A stretch of 64,000 nt of DNA from Streptomyces sp. Tu 3180 (GCF_009852415.1 NZ_WOXS01000002.1:8038001-8102000); one strand, 5' to 3'; shown: positions 23,744 to 32,794, counted from the stretch's first letter. Numbers and translations are program-made. The notes: a model not told the origin generated them from the sequence alone.

Positions 23744-26728
23744 TCAGATGGGCTGGGGTTCGAAGTCCCAGTAGGGACGCTCGCGGCGGCGGACGGAAAG
23801 GGTGTGCGGATGCTGGGCTCCGAAGGAGTCGGTGAGCCCCTGCAGGGCTTCCTTCTCGTGCTTGGCGGCCTCCTCCGCACGGCGCAGCGCCCGCAGGTCG
23901 TCGGCCAGGGCCGCGCGGCAGGACAGGGTGAGCGGATGCAGGGCGCCCAGGACGTGGACGGCCCGCTCCAGCGTGCCGCGGCTGAGGTCCACGGCCCCTT
24001 CGTCGTCGCCGACCAGGTGCCGGGCGCCGGCCGCGTTGAGGGCCGTGCCCAGCGTCCACGGGTGGTCCTCGCCGACGGCCGCGCGCATACCGGCGTACGC
24101 CCGCTCGGCGAGCGTCACCGCCTCCTCGCGCTCCCCGTACTCCCACAGCACCAGGCCGATGTTGCCGTAGGTGCCGATGGCGTAGGGGTGGTCCTCGCCG
24201 ACCAGCGCCCGGTAGTGCTGCGCGACCTTGTCCGCCAGCGCCCGGGCCTCGACGAGGTCTCCGTGCTCCCGGACGAAGGTCGCGAAGTCGGCCTGCACCA
24301 TGAGGGTGTCGGGGTGCCGGGGACCCTGCACGCGGATGCTGCGGGTCACCACGTCCCGCATCAGGCTCTCGGCCCCCGCCAGATCGCCCTGCCGCCTGCG
24401 GCACAGGGCGAGGTTGTGCTCGGCGCGCATCGTCTCGGGATTGTTGGAGCCGAGCCGGTCGCGGTGCAGCCGGAGGTTGAGCTCCTGCCGTGAGGTGGCC
24501 TCCACGTACTGGCCGAGCAGGCGGAGCATCCTGGCGACGTTGAGGTTCGACCGCAGCGTGTCCAGGTTCTCGGTCCGGAACAGGCGGGTGCGGATGGCGG
24601 CGTTCTCCTCGAACACCTGCCGGGCCTCGTCGTACCGGCCGAGCAGCCCCAGCGTGCTGCCGAGGTTCTCGCGCGCCTGGAGGGTGCGCGGGTTCTCCGG
24701 GCCCACCGTGCCCAGGTACTGCCGGTACATGTCCTCGTACAGCTCGTACGCCTCGTCCAGCCTGGCCAGCGCCATGAGCGCGCCGCCCAGGGCGTTGCGG
24801 GCGCTGAGCAGGTCCGGATCGTCCGGCGGACGGCCGTCGAACGCGCGGACGCCTTCCCGGCCCACCGCCTCGGCCTCCTGGTAGCGGCCGGACCGGCGCA
24901 GCAGGTTCGAGTGCTGGAGCATCGCGAGCCGCATGACCCGGGAGGTGGGGGACATGAAGGAGCGCCAGTGGGCCAGAGCCTGCTCGCACAGGGACAGACC
25001 GGTCCGGTACTCGCCCCGCGCCCGGGCGTAGTTGATGCAGTTCAGCACCAGTTCCTGGACGTCCCCGTCCGAGCTGTCCAGCGCCCCCGAGTGCTTCAGG
25101 TGCGGGAAGAGGTTGGCGTAGCGGTGCCAGTGGTTGGGCTCGTTGGGCTGACGGGGATCGGCGTCGACGAGGATGCGGCAGGCCGTCGCCGAGAGCACGT
25201 CGCGTTCCGCCTCGCTGAGGTCGTTGCGCAGGAAGCCGTGGTACAGCTTGTGCATCTGGACGCTGTCGACGACCGTCTCCTGACCCGGCGAGGTCTCGTA
25301 GTCCAGCCGGACCGCCGTCGCCTCGGAGAGCCGGCGCAGGGCCGTGTGCCAGCCGATGGGATCCGCGGCGAGGGCGGCCAGGTGCGGCGGCAGGTCCCGG
25401 GCCCGCGCGGACTGGATCAGCCGTACGGGAATGTTCTCCGGGGAGAAGAACACCAGCAGCTTGAGCAGCTCGGCGGCGCTCTCGGCCCGCTCCCGCAGCG
25501 TGTTCAGCGTTATCGACCAACTGGTCTGGAAGCTCATCGAGTACTGCTCGCTCAGCCCGATGCCGACCTTGCTGGGCTCGCCGCGCCGGATCAGCGCGAT
25601 GTAGTCCCGCGCGGGCATGGGGTTGGTGTCCAGCCAGGCGGTGGTCTGGGCGAGGATGAGCGGCAGGTCCTCGACCGCGTCCGCCAGGTCGTGCGCCTCC
25701 TGGCGGGTCAGCCGCGGGGCCCGGCGCAGCGCGTAGGCGATGCTCTCCTCGCGCAGGAACGGCTGCACCCGGATCTCCCGGGCGCGCCGGGCGGCCGACC
25801 AGTCGCGGGTGAGGCTGGTCAGCAGGACGTGCCCGCGGCCCTCGGGGACGAGGTCGTCGACCTGGTCCATGTAATCGGCGCCGTCGAAGACCAGCAGCCA
25901 GCGACCGTGGGGCCGCCCGGTGCGCAGCGCCTCGTGCACGGCCCGGATGCGGTCGCCGATCTCCTGGCCCACGGACAGCTCCAGCCGCGCGGCCAGCGCG
26001 GCGAGCTGCTCACGGGCCGTGCCCCGGTAGTTGGCGTTGATCCAGTAGACGACGTCGTAGGCGTTGCCGAAGCGGTGGGCGTACTCCTGGGCGATCTGGC
26101 TCTTGCCCACCCCGGAGATGCCGTACAGCGAACAGCGGGCGCCCTCGTCGCCGGCGCTGCTCAGCGCCTCGTGCAGCTCCTCCAGGACCGGGTCGCGGCC
26201 GGTGAAGCTGTCGTTGCGGCGGGGCACCTTGCGGATCGCCGGCGGGTCGTGCGGGAAGCGCGGTCCGGTCTCGTCCGTGCCCGCCGGGCCCTGCAGCGCG
26301 GGGTCGATGCCGAGCAGGCGCAGGATCCGCCGACGGGCCTCCGTGGCGGCCAGGTCCCGCAGGTCGACGGGGCGCAGCGCGGCGACCGTCGGGGGGAGGG
26401 GGTCGGTCGCCACGCTCACCGCGGCGAGCCGGTCCACGTTCGAGGGCACCACCTCGCGCAGAGCGGCGGTCCACTCCGCCCTGGTGCGCGGGCCGAGCCG
26501 GAAGTACCAGTTGTCCAGCAGCAGGAGCACCCGTCCGGGTGCCCGCAGCAGATCGAGCAGCGCGTCGGTCAGCGGGCCCGCCGGGCCCGGGTCCCAGCGC
26601 AGCGTGGTGGTCCGGTACCCCAGCTGCTCCAGCTGGTGGGAGATCCAGGCGGCCCAGGGGCGGTTGAATCCGGCGTAGCTGATGGTGAAGTGCTCGCCCG
26701 GGGCACTGGGCCAGGCTTGCTCAGCCAT
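23744..26728 (-). CDS. fxsT: TIR-like / NB-ARC / TPR protein (FxsT-like)
   Basis: 994 residues. Residues 12-140 look like a TIR domain (FTISYAGFNRPWAAWISHQL, VLLLLDNWYF, EWTAAL). An NB-ARC ATPase follows with P-loop GISGVGKS (203-210) and Walker B LLVFDGAD (278-285), then a winged-helix region. From about 560 to 960 come tetratricopeptide repeats (ALAHWRSFM, RSGRYQEAEAVGREG, LLGRYDEARQVFEEN, and the repeated T-L-x-x-x-x-N-L pattern). This matches the TPR component of FxSxx-COOH systems and STAND-type conflict ATPases. GAGGGAGA precedes ATG 26728. The TIR part could be an NAD-consuming effector or a signalling domain. Confidence 0.87.
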   Translation of the reverse strand: MAEQAWPSAPGEHFTISYAGFNRPWAAWISHQLEQLGYRTTTLRWDPGPAGPLTDALLDLLRAPGRVLLLLDNWYFRLGPRTRAEWTAALREVVPSNVDRLAAVSVATDPLPPTVAALRPVDLRDLAATEARRRILRLLGIDPALQGPAGTDETGPRFPHDPPAIRKVPRRNDSFTGRDPVLEELHEALSSAGDEGARCSLYGISGVGKSQIAQEYAHRFGNAYDVVYWINANYRGTAREQLAALAARLELSVGQEIGDRIRAVHEALRTGRPHGRWLLVFDGADYMDQVDDLVPEGRGHVLLTSLTRDWSAARRAREIRVQPFLREESIAYALRRAPRLTRQEAHDLADAVEDLPLILAQTTAWLDTNPMPARDYIALIRRGEPSKVGIGLSEQYSMSFQTSWSITLNTLRERAESAAELLKLLVFFSPENIPVRLIQSARARDLPPHLAALAADPIGWHTALRRLSEATAVRLDYETSPGQETVVDSVQMHKLYHGFLRNDLSEAERDVLSATACRILVDADPRQPNEPNHWHRYANLFPHLKHSGALDSSDGDVQELVLNCINYARARGEYRTGLSLCEQALAHWRSFMSPTSRVMRLAMLQHSNLLRRSGRYQEAEAVGREGVRAFDGRPPDDPDLLSARNALGGALMALARLDEAYELYEDMYRQYLGTVGPENPRTLQARENLGSTLGLLGRYDEARQVFEENAAIRTRLFRTENLDTLRSNLNVARMLRLLGQYVEATSRQELNLRLHRDRLGSNNPETMRAEHNLALCRRRQGDLAGAESLMRDVVTRSIRVQGPRHPDTLMVQADFATFVREHGDLVEARALADKVAQHYRALVGEDHPYAIGTYGNIGLVLWEYGEREEAVTLAERAYAGMRAAVGEDHPWTLGTALNAAGARHLVGDDEGAVDLSRGTLERAVHVLGALHPLTLSCRAALADDLRALRRAEEAAKHEKEALQGLTDSFGAQHPHTLSVRRRERPYWDFEPQPI

Positions 26729-26773
26729 ACAACCGTCTCCCTCGGACGACCCCGCGGAAATGTGACATTCGGC

Positions 26774-26800
26774 ACCTTAGAGCATCTGTCGCGGCATCAA
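26774..26800 (-). promoter_or_regulatory. Possible internal promoter before the TIR-NB-ARC-TPR gene
   Basis: Read on the minus strand, TTGATG (26800-26795) and TAAGGT (26779-26774) are 15 nt apart in the only A+T-rich spot inside the cluster, between enzyme 2 and the TPR gene. Spacing is short, so this is weak. Confidence 0.28.
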
Positions 26801-26811
26801 AAATAGGCAGC

Positions 26812-28086
26812 TCACGGCATGTTGCCCGGCGGCGGCGCGCCGGATGCCCCGGCGGGCAGGGCGGCGAGCAGCCGGTCGGCGATGTGCCGGATCAGCAGCT
26901 CGAGGTCGGCGCAGTAGACCGACGGGTGCCTGAATCCGCTGCCCGCCAGGTAACGGTGCGCGTAGTTGCCGCCCCCGCACACGGCCGTCAGCGGGCAGGC
27001 GCGGCACTGCGGTGCGAGCGCGGCCGGTCCCATCTGGCGGGCCACCACGCCGGGGTGGTCCAGAGCGGCGTCGAAACTGTCGGTGAACACGTTCAGCCCC
27101 GTCGCGCTCGCCCCGTGGTAGGCCGATTTCACCGAGTCCACCTGTTCGATGGCGCCGTCGGTGTCCACGATGATCGCCACCATCGGGGAGAGCCCCACCG
27201 TCTCGCTGCCGCTCGGCCGGCCCAGCAGCAGCCCGATGATCTCCTGGAAGATCCGCACCGGCGGGCCCGGCGGATCGGCGTCCCACCAGTGGTCGAAGGC
27301 AGCGCGCAGCCACCGGCCGTAGGGCGCGGGCCCGGCCGGACCCGCCGGGGGCGGACTGGACCAGTTGGCGTGCGGCAGCAGCAGGTCCAGGAAGGGCGGG
27401 TGCAGGTCGAGCAGCGAGGTGAAGACCTCCACCGGGTCGCTGCACGGGTCGATGGTGCACAGCACACCGGAGTAGCTGTCCGGGCGTTCCCCGAGCAGTC
27501 TCGCCGCGCGGGCCAGGGCCGGCCAGGACGGGCGCCCGGCGTGGTCGACCCTGCGGCGGTTCAGGGCGGCGTTGCCGCCGTCCGCGCTCAGGCCCACCCG
27601 GATCCCGGCCCGGGCGAGCCGGTCCAGCACCGGCCGGGTCAGCAGCACCCCGTTGGTCTGCACGGCGAGGTCCAGTCCGGTCCCGGCCGGGAGCGTTCCG
27701 CGCAGCGCCTCGGCGGCGCGCAGCAGCGGGTCCGGTCCGGTGAGCAGGGGCTCCCCGCCGAAGAAGTCCACCCGCACCTCCCGCAGCCCGTGCCGCCGGA
27801 CGTGTTCGGCGATGCGCTCGGCGGTCCGGAGCAGGGTGGCGTCCGCCATGTGCACGGGCCGGTCGCGCCAGGTGCTGTCGGGACCCGCGTAGATGTAGCA
27901 GTAGGTGCAGGCCAGATTGCAGCGGCTGTGCGTCTTCAGCACGAACTGGCGCAACGGGGCGGGGCGGGTGCCGGACCGCCGCAGCGCGGGGACGTCCAGC
28001 AGGTCCAGGGGCCAGGGGGCGGGCTGGCTCACCTCCGCCCCGGCCCGCGGGACGGGGGACGGGAAAGTGCTGCGGTCACGGGTCAC
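26812..28086 (-). CDS. fxsB: Radical SAM/SPASM peptide-modifying enzyme 2 (FxsB-like)
   Basis: 424 residues from GTG 28086, chosen because AAGGGTGG lies just upstream; ATG 28101 has no such site. Cys56, Cys60, Cys63 in HSRCNLACTYCYIY bind the radical SAM cluster. RVDFFGGEPLL and QTNGVLL follow. The SPASM part is CRACPLTAVCGGGNYAHRY plus YCADL. Long blocks are shared with enzyme 1: IGLLLGxPxxxExVGxSPxVA, DTDGxIEQVDSxKxAY and ATGLxVFxxSFDxALDHPG. The two are a duplicated pair. It lies 130 nt after peptide 2, its likely substrate. Confidence 0.88.
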   Translation of the reverse strand: MTRDRSTFPSPVPRAGAEVSQPAPWPLDLLDVPALRRSGTRPAPLRQFVLKTHSRCNLACTYCYIYAGPDSTWRDRPVHMADATLLRTAERIAEHVRRHGLREVRVDFFGGEPLLTGPDPLLRAAEALRGTLPAGTGLDLAVQTNGVLLTRPVLDRLARAGIRVGLSADGGNAALNRRRVDHAGRPSWPALARAARLLGERPDSYSGVLCTIDPCSDPVEVFTSLLDLHPPFLDLLLPHANWSSPPPAGPAGPAPYGRWLRAAFDHWWDADPPGPPVRIFQEIIGLLLGRPSGSETVGLSPMVAIIVDTDGAIEQVDSVKSAYHGASATGLNVFTDSFDAALDHPGVVARQMGPAALAPQCRACPLTAVCGGGNYAHRYLAGSGFRHPSVYCADLELLIRHIADRLLAALPAGASGAPPPGNMP

Positions 28087-28215
28087 GCTGCCACCCTTCA
28101 TGCGGTCCGGACCGACCGCGACGCCCGCCGGACGGTCGCCGGGGCGGTGGTCTCGCGGCGGACGTGCCGTTCCAGCATCGGGTGGTGCGTCACCCGCCAC
28201 CAGGTCAAATCCGGC

Positions 28216-28437
28216 TCAAAACCGCTCCTGGCGTGCGGCCGGTCTGGGCTGCGGGTTGTCGTCGTGGTAGGCGGCCGCCTCCTCCGGCGCCGGCCAGTGG
28301 CCGAGCAGCTCGGCCACGACGGCGCGCAGCACCGGATGCCCGGCCGTGGTCCGCAGCAGCCCGGCGTCGTACCCGGACAGGTCGGGGAGCGGTCGGTCCT
28401 GCGGTCGTGTCTCCGGCCCCGGCGGAGGACTCTGCAC
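28216..28437 (-). CDS. Peptide precursor 2 (FxsA-like, without FxSxx end)
   Basis: 73 residues from GTG 28437, with GAGGAG 6 nt upstream. The leader has RPLPDLSGYDAGLLRTTAGH, then PVLRAVVAELL, closely matching peptide 1. After an acidic/Ala stretch comes AYHDD, whose Y-H-D aligns with Y-E-D of peptide 1, and then a basic Pro/Arg tail ending QERF. There is no FxSxx terminus. The tail could be a follower peptide. It sits 72 nt after the vWA gene and before enzyme 2. A short ACTCTGC repeat overlaps the start region. Confidence 0.7.
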   Translation of the reverse strand: MQSPPPGPETRPQDRPLPDLSGYDAGLLRTTAGHPVLRAVVAELLGHWPAPEEAAAYHDDNPQPRPAARQERF

Positions 28438-28508
28438 TCTGCACTCCTCAAGGGATGTCGTTCTGCACGGGGCTGCCCGTACCGGCCGCGCCGGAAACGT
28501 GCCCACGG

Positions 28509-31500
28509 TCACGGCCGTGCCTCCAGCCGCGCGATCCGGTCCATGGTGCGCCGGGCCTCCTCGGTGTCCGTCGCGTCCAGCTCCTCCCACAGCGCGCGGG
28601 CCAGGCGGTACGACTCCAGCGCGCGGGCGGGTCCCGCCGTGTGCTCCAGGACCTCGCCGCGGCGGTGCCGGGCCCGGGCCGCGGTCAGGGCGTCCCCGGT
28701 GCCGGTGGCGGCCCGCAGATAGGCGGTGGAGGCCTGGGCGTAGTGGTGGAAGACACCGGTGCGCCGCGCGAGCAGGGCCTGGACGTCACCCAGTTCGAGC
28801 CAGGCCTGCGCGCCGGTCCCGCCGTCGTCGCGCGTGGCGAGGGTGAGGGTCCAGGCGGCTTCGTGCAGGTCGGCGACCCCGCCCTGCTGCTCGTGCCGCA
28901 GGCGCAGGGCGCGGCCGAACAGCAGGCGGCGGTGGCCGGCACGGGGATCGTCGGAACCGGTCCGGCCGTTGGCCTCCCGCAGCAACTGCACGGCACGGGC
29001 CGCGAGCTGGGTCGACTCCGGCTCCGACTCCGCCCGCCGCAGGGCGAGTTCACCGGACTCGGTGAGCAGGTCCACGTGCCGGTGGGTGTCGGGCGGGACC
29101 AGCCGGCGGGCCCGGGTGAAGGCCTCGTCGGCCGCCCGGAGGGCGTCGAGGTCCCCGGTCCGGTCGTGGTGGTCGCGGCGGTTGCGGGCGGCCAGGGTCA
29201 GACAGGCCGCCTCGGCGAGCGGGTCGGCGGCCTCCCGGGCGAGCGCGGCGGCCTCGGTCAGCAGCTCGTGCGCCTCGTCGCCGCCCTGCCCGTCGGGCGG
29301 TGCGGACAGCGCCTCCGCGAGACCGGTCAGCGCGGTCGGCAGGCTGTCGTGGCGCGCGTCCGGGTCCTCGCGCAGCCCTTCGACGGCACTGGCCAGGTCG
29401 GCCGCGGCTCGCAGCGCGAAGCCGCGCTCGCCGCTCAGCCGGGCCAGGTCGAGCAGCACATGGCCGCGGCTGAGCAGCAGGGGCGGCGGAACCCGGCCGG
29501 CGGGCCACCGCCGGGCCTGCGCGGTCAGCGCCTCCTGGGCCTCCTCCAGCAGTGCCGGACGAGGGCCCCCGGGAGCGGTGGCGGACAGCGTGCGCAGCGC
29601 CTCGGCGAGCAGCAGGACGCACGCCAGGCGGGCCTCGTCGCCGTTTCCCTCCGCCTCCTCCAGGGCGGTGCGGCAGTGCCCGGCGGTCTCCCGCAGGCCC
29701 GCGACGGCCTGCGCGGCGCGTCCCGCGGCGAGCGCGGCCCGGGCGCGGGCGTCCAGGACCCGGGCGAGCGCGAGTCCGGTGCTCAGGGTGCGGTCCGCGG
29801 CGAGCGCGCCGCGTGCCGCCCGTTCGGCCTCGTCCAGGACGTCCTCACCACCCCACTCCTGCCAGGTCTGCCGCAGCGCATCGGCGAGCCGGGCGAGGAG
29901 CTCCCCGGAGGGGCCGGTGTCGGCCGCCGCCCGCAGCAGACGTGCGGCGGCCAGCAGATCGCGTGGGGAGCGTTCGCGCTCGTAGCGGTCGAGCAGGGTG
30001 CGGCCCAGTTCTCCGGCACCGGGCGCGGCGGACGTGTGGCGCAGCAGCGCGGGTTCGGGCTCGAAGCGGCGCAGCACCCGCTCCGACACCCGGGCGAAGG
30101 GCTCGGGTACGGCGTCCGGGCCGATCTCCGGGTCGGTGCCGACGTCCATGAGGTAGGCGACCGCGACGGCCGGGAAGTTGCGGGCGCTGCGGCCGAAGGC
30201 CCTCTCGACGTACAGCGAGCAGTGCTTGAGGACGAGGGCGGCCTCACCGGCGCTGAGCCGGTCGATGAGCAGGTCGCGGACGCCGGGCAGGAACTCGTAC
30301 CACGGCTCGCCGCGGTACGCCCCCGGAGCCTCGGTGCCCTCCGGGCCGGGGGCCTGGACGACGAGGCCGCTGAGCAGCACCTCGGACAGCTCGGCGGGGC
30401 CGGTCTGCGGGAGCATGGCGCGCTGGACGAGCTGCATGACGGGAAGGGAGAGCGGGGCGGCGGACAGGTACACGGCGAGCTGGCGGCCGAGCGGCGAGGC
30501 GGACGCCTCGAAGGCGGCGAGGAGCTGGGCGGCGTCCCGCGCCGGGGAGCCGCCCGGGCGGGCCGGCCCGGCGCCCGGACCCGTGGTGCCGGGCCCGCCG
30601 ACCCAGGCGGCGGCCCCGCGCAGCCGTACCCCGGTGTTCCCGGTGACCAGCCGCGCCCACGTCGACAGGGCCCCGGGACTGGCGGCCAGCACCGGCACGG
30701 GCAGCGCGGCCGGAGCGCCGGCGTCCCGGGCCGTGCGGCGCAGGGGGGTGAACTCCAGCGGGCCGTACCCGCCGGGGCGGCGGCGCAGGGTGCCGGGCTC
30801 GGCCGGCAGCCGGGTGCGCGCCCACAGCCGCTGCGACAGCGGCTGCAGGACGGCGAGCGGACCGCCGCGCACTCCTCGGTGCAGCAGCTCCCGCATGGCG
30901 GAGCCCTGCCACAGCGGGCCCGCGCAGTCGCTGACGACCAGGGTCACACGCCGGCCGCCGGGTTCCAGCAGCTGCTCGGCGGGCACCCGGGGCGCGTTGA
31001 GGTGCGGCAGGGCGCTCGCGGCCACACCCGTGCCGTCCGGGCGCAGGTGGCGTACCGTCACACTGCGGAAGGCGCCGACCCATTCGCACACCTCCCGCAG
31101 CTCGTGCACCATCTGCTCCCACACGGTCATGGAAGGCGAGGAGTCCACGAGGAGCTGCAGGTCCGCCTCCCGGCCGTGGACCGGGCGCAGCACCGGCCAC
31201 ACCAGACCGCAGTCCGCCGCGCGGTCGGCGGTCGCCGTCTCGTCGACCTCGCCGGGGCCGGGCACGGCCGACAGCCGGTAGCGCCGGAAGGGACGCAGCG
31301 CACGCTGCAGGGGCAGCAGCGCGGGGAAGGCCGACGCGGAGGGGACGGCGATGTCCTGGCGCGGCGCGGTGCGTGCCGCGACGCCCTCCCGTACGGGCAG
31401 CAGATCGACCGCGGCGCGCCCGGGCCCGGCCTCCGTCACCGGATCGCGGACGGGCGGCACGGCGGACCCGGCTCCCCCGGAGGGCGGTGCAGCCGGTGGT

Positions 31501-31574
31501 GTGCCGGTCCCGGGGGTGTCACCGGCCCCGCCGGGCGGCGGGCCGGGCCGCGGGGGATGCGGCCGGCCAGCCAC
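28509..31574 (-). CDS. vWA-TPR protein of the SAV_2336 family (N-terminal segment lost by frameshift)
   Basis: The main frame encodes 1021 residues from GTG 31574. The vWA MIDAS D-x-S-x-S is at 144-148 (LLVDSSPSMTVW), followed by VTLVVSDCAG (second MIDAS region). A middle helical region follows, and then TPR-like repeats from about 520 to the end (LLAAARLLRAAAD, ALAAGRAAQAVAGL, ADLASAVEGLRED, ARALESYRLARAL). SAV_2336 proteins supply the vWA partner of MoxR ATPases in ternary conflict systems. The expected N-terminus (DLVARLRSAGVSLDARGLADAL) lies upstream in another frame at 31557-31681, so the gene as written has a one-base deletion. It starts 6 nt after the MoxR stop if that segment is counted. 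Confidence 0.85.
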   Translation of the reverse strand: MAGRPHPPRPGPPPGGAGDTPGTGTPPAAPPSGGAGSAVPPVRDPVTEAGPGRAAVDLLPVREGVAARTAPRQDIAVPSASAFPALLPLQRALRPFRRYRLSAVPGPGEVDETATADRAADCGLVWPVLRPVHGREADLQLLVDSSPSMTVWEQMVHELREVCEWVGAFRSVTVRHLRPDGTGVAASALPHLNAPRVPAEQLLEPGGRRVTLVVSDCAGPLWQGSAMRELLHRGVRGGPLAVLQPLSQRLWARTRLPAEPGTLRRRPGGYGPLEFTPLRRTARDAGAPAALPVPVLAASPGALSTWARLVTGNTGVRLRGAAAWVGGPGTTGPGAGPARPGGSPARDAAQLLAAFEASASPLGRQLAVYLSAAPLSLPVMQLVQRAMLPQTGPAELSEVLLSGLVVQAPGPEGTEAPGAYRGEPWYEFLPGVRDLLIDRLSAGEAALVLKHCSLYVERAFGRSARNFPAVAVAYLMDVGTDPEIGPDAVPEPFARVSERVLRRFEPEPALLRHTSAAPGAGELGRTLLDRYERERSPRDLLAAARLLRAAADTGPSGELLARLADALRQTWQEWGGEDVLDEAERAARGALAADRTLSTGLALARVLDARARAALAAGRAAQAVAGLRETAGHCRTALEEAEGNGDEARLACVLLLAEALRTLSATAPGGPRPALLEEAQEALTAQARRWPAGRVPPPLLLSRGHVLLDLARLSGERGFALRAAADLASAVEGLREDPDARHDSLPTALTGLAEALSAPPDGQGGDEAHELLTEAAALAREAADPLAEAACLTLAARNRRDHHDRTGDLDALRAADEAFTRARRLVPPDTHRHVDLLTESGELALRRAESEPESTQLAARAVQLLREANGRTGSDDPRAGHRRLLFGRALRLRHEQQGGVADLHEAAWTLTLATRDDGGTGAQAWLELGDVQALLARRTGVFHHYAQASTAYLRAATGTGDALTAARARHRRGEVLEHTAGPARALESYRLARALWEELDATDTEEARRTMDRIARLEARP

Positions 31575-31681
31575 AGGGCGTCGGCCAGGCCCCGGGCGTC
31601 CAGGGACACGCCGGCCGACCGTAAGCGGGCCACCAGGTCGGACAGCGGCCGGTGGTCGTCTCCTGCGGTGCTGCCGGGCAC
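31552..31681 (-). other. Out-of-frame 5' part of the vWA gene; frameshift site
   Basis: On the minus strand GTG 31681 opens a frame encoding VPGSTAGDDHRPLSDLVARL, RSAGVSLDARGLADALWLAG and RIP, the start expected of SAV_2336-family proteins. At the C5 run (+ strand GGGGG 31552-31556) one extra base would join it to the long frame as RIPPRPGPPPGG, giving a protein of about 1057 residues. Confidence 0.7.
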
Positions 31682-31686
31682 GGGCG

Positions 31687-32721
31687 TTACCGGGTCCGGT
31701 CGAGGGGGCGCAGCAGTTCCGCCGTGAGCCGCTCGCGCGTCTCCTCCTCGTCCGTCCAGCCCGCCTCGTCGATCAGGTGGATGGCGTTCAGCAGCTGGTC
31801 GACCGCCCGTACGTCCCCGGAGGAACGGGACACGAACGCGTCGATCAGCGACTCGTAGCGGCCGGGGGCGTCCTCTCCGAAGTGCGCCCGCACCATGCCG
31901 GCCAGTTGCTCCTTGTCGGGGCGGTCGAGCCGGAAGTGGATGCACCGGCGCAGCAGGGGCGCGGGGAAGTCGCGCTCCCCGTTGCTGGTGAGGACGACGA
32001 AGGGGAACGCCCGGCAGCGCACCCTGCCGCCGCGTACCGTCACCTTCGTGCCGTCGTCGCACCGCACGTCCACCTCGGGCGCGCGTTCCGCGATCCGCTC
32101 CAGCTCCGGGATGACGTACTCGCCGTCCTCCAGCACGTTCAGCAGGTCGTTCGGCAGGTCGATGTCGCTCTTGTCCAGCTCGTCGATCAGCAGCACGCGC
32201 GGCCGTGCGGAGGGCAACAGGGCGGTGCCCAGCGGCCCCAGACGGATGTACGTGCCGATGTCCTGCGCACGCGGCGGGTCCGTCTCGGTGTGCTCCGGCG
32301 GGGCGGTGAGACCGCGTTCGATCTGCAGGTCCTGCAGCCGGCCCAGCGCGTCGTACTGGTAGAGGCCGTCGCGCAGGGTGGTGCGGCTGACGATGGGCCA
32401 GGTGAGGACCCGGCCGAGCCCGAGTTCGTGGGCGACCGAGTGGGCGAGCGTGCTCTTGCCGCTGCCGGGTTCGCCGGTCACCAGCAGCGGGCGGCGCAGG
32501 TAGAGGGCCGCGTTGACCAGTTCCTGTTCCCGGGTGCTGGGGCGGTGCAGGGCTCCCTGGCGGCCGCGTACGCCGAGCCGGCGCGTGGAGGCGGCCTCCA
32601 GGGCCGGGGCGGGCGGCACGAGCGGGGCCCCGTCGAAGTCCCGCCAGGGCGGCGGCGGAGGAAGTTCAGCGATCCCGTCGTGCGGGACACCGGCCCCACG
32701 GTAGATCAGCCACTCGCTCAC
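31687..32721 (-). CDS. MoxR-type AAA+ ATPase
   Basis: 344 residues from GTG 32721, which has GAGGAGAG upstream. Walker A GEPGSGKS (83-90), Walker B LLIDELDKSD (177-186), sensor/second region VVLTSNGERDFPAPLLRRC with arginine finger, and a C-terminal lid. This is the MoxR pattern, more specifically the version found with SAV_2336 and VMAP proteins (N-terminal W-L-I-Y-R-G and P-P-P-P-P-W). MoxR ATPases work with vWA partners as remodelling chaperones. It lies between the trypsin-VMAP gene and the vWA gene. Confidence 0.92.
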   Translation of the reverse strand: MSEWLIYRGAGVPHDGIAELPPPPPWRDFDGAPLVPPAPALEAASTRRLGVRGRQGALHRPSTREQELVNAALYLRRPLLVTGEPGSGKSTLAHSVAHELGLGRVLTWPIVSRTTLRDGLYQYDALGRLQDLQIERGLTAPPEHTETDPPRAQDIGTYIRLGPLGTALLPSARPRVLLIDELDKSDIDLPNDLLNVLEDGEYVIPELERIAERAPEVDVRCDDGTKVTVRGGRVRCRAFPFVVLTSNGERDFPAPLLRRCIHFRLDRPDKEQLAGMVRAHFGEDAPGRYESLIDAFVSRSSGDVRAVDQLLNAIHLIDEAGWTDEEETRERLTAELLRPLDRTR

Positions 32722-32774
32722 GTCGCTCTCCTCGTTTCCGGTAGTCCGGCGGGTTGTCGTCGCGGGTCGGAACG

Positions 32775-32794
32775 GCGGGGCGGTCCCGCCCCGC
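32775..32794. terminator. Hairpin in the gap before the MoxR gene
   Basis: GCGGGGCG (32775-32782) pairs with CGCCCCGC (32787-32794), 4-nt loop, in the 160-nt gap between the trypsin-VMAP and MoxR genes. It may partly attenuate the operon. Confidence 0.4.

Noticed and set aside
28431..28446. ACTCTGCACTCTGCACTC short tandem repeat considered as CRISPR-like or regulatory repeat
   Set aside because: Only two 7-bp units at the start of peptide 2; no spacers, probably chance.
28164..31727. 1187-codon frame on + strand
   Set aside because: Complement of the vWA-TPR gene; the minus strand shows MIDAS and TPR motifs, the plus strand only Gly/Gln/Arg runs.
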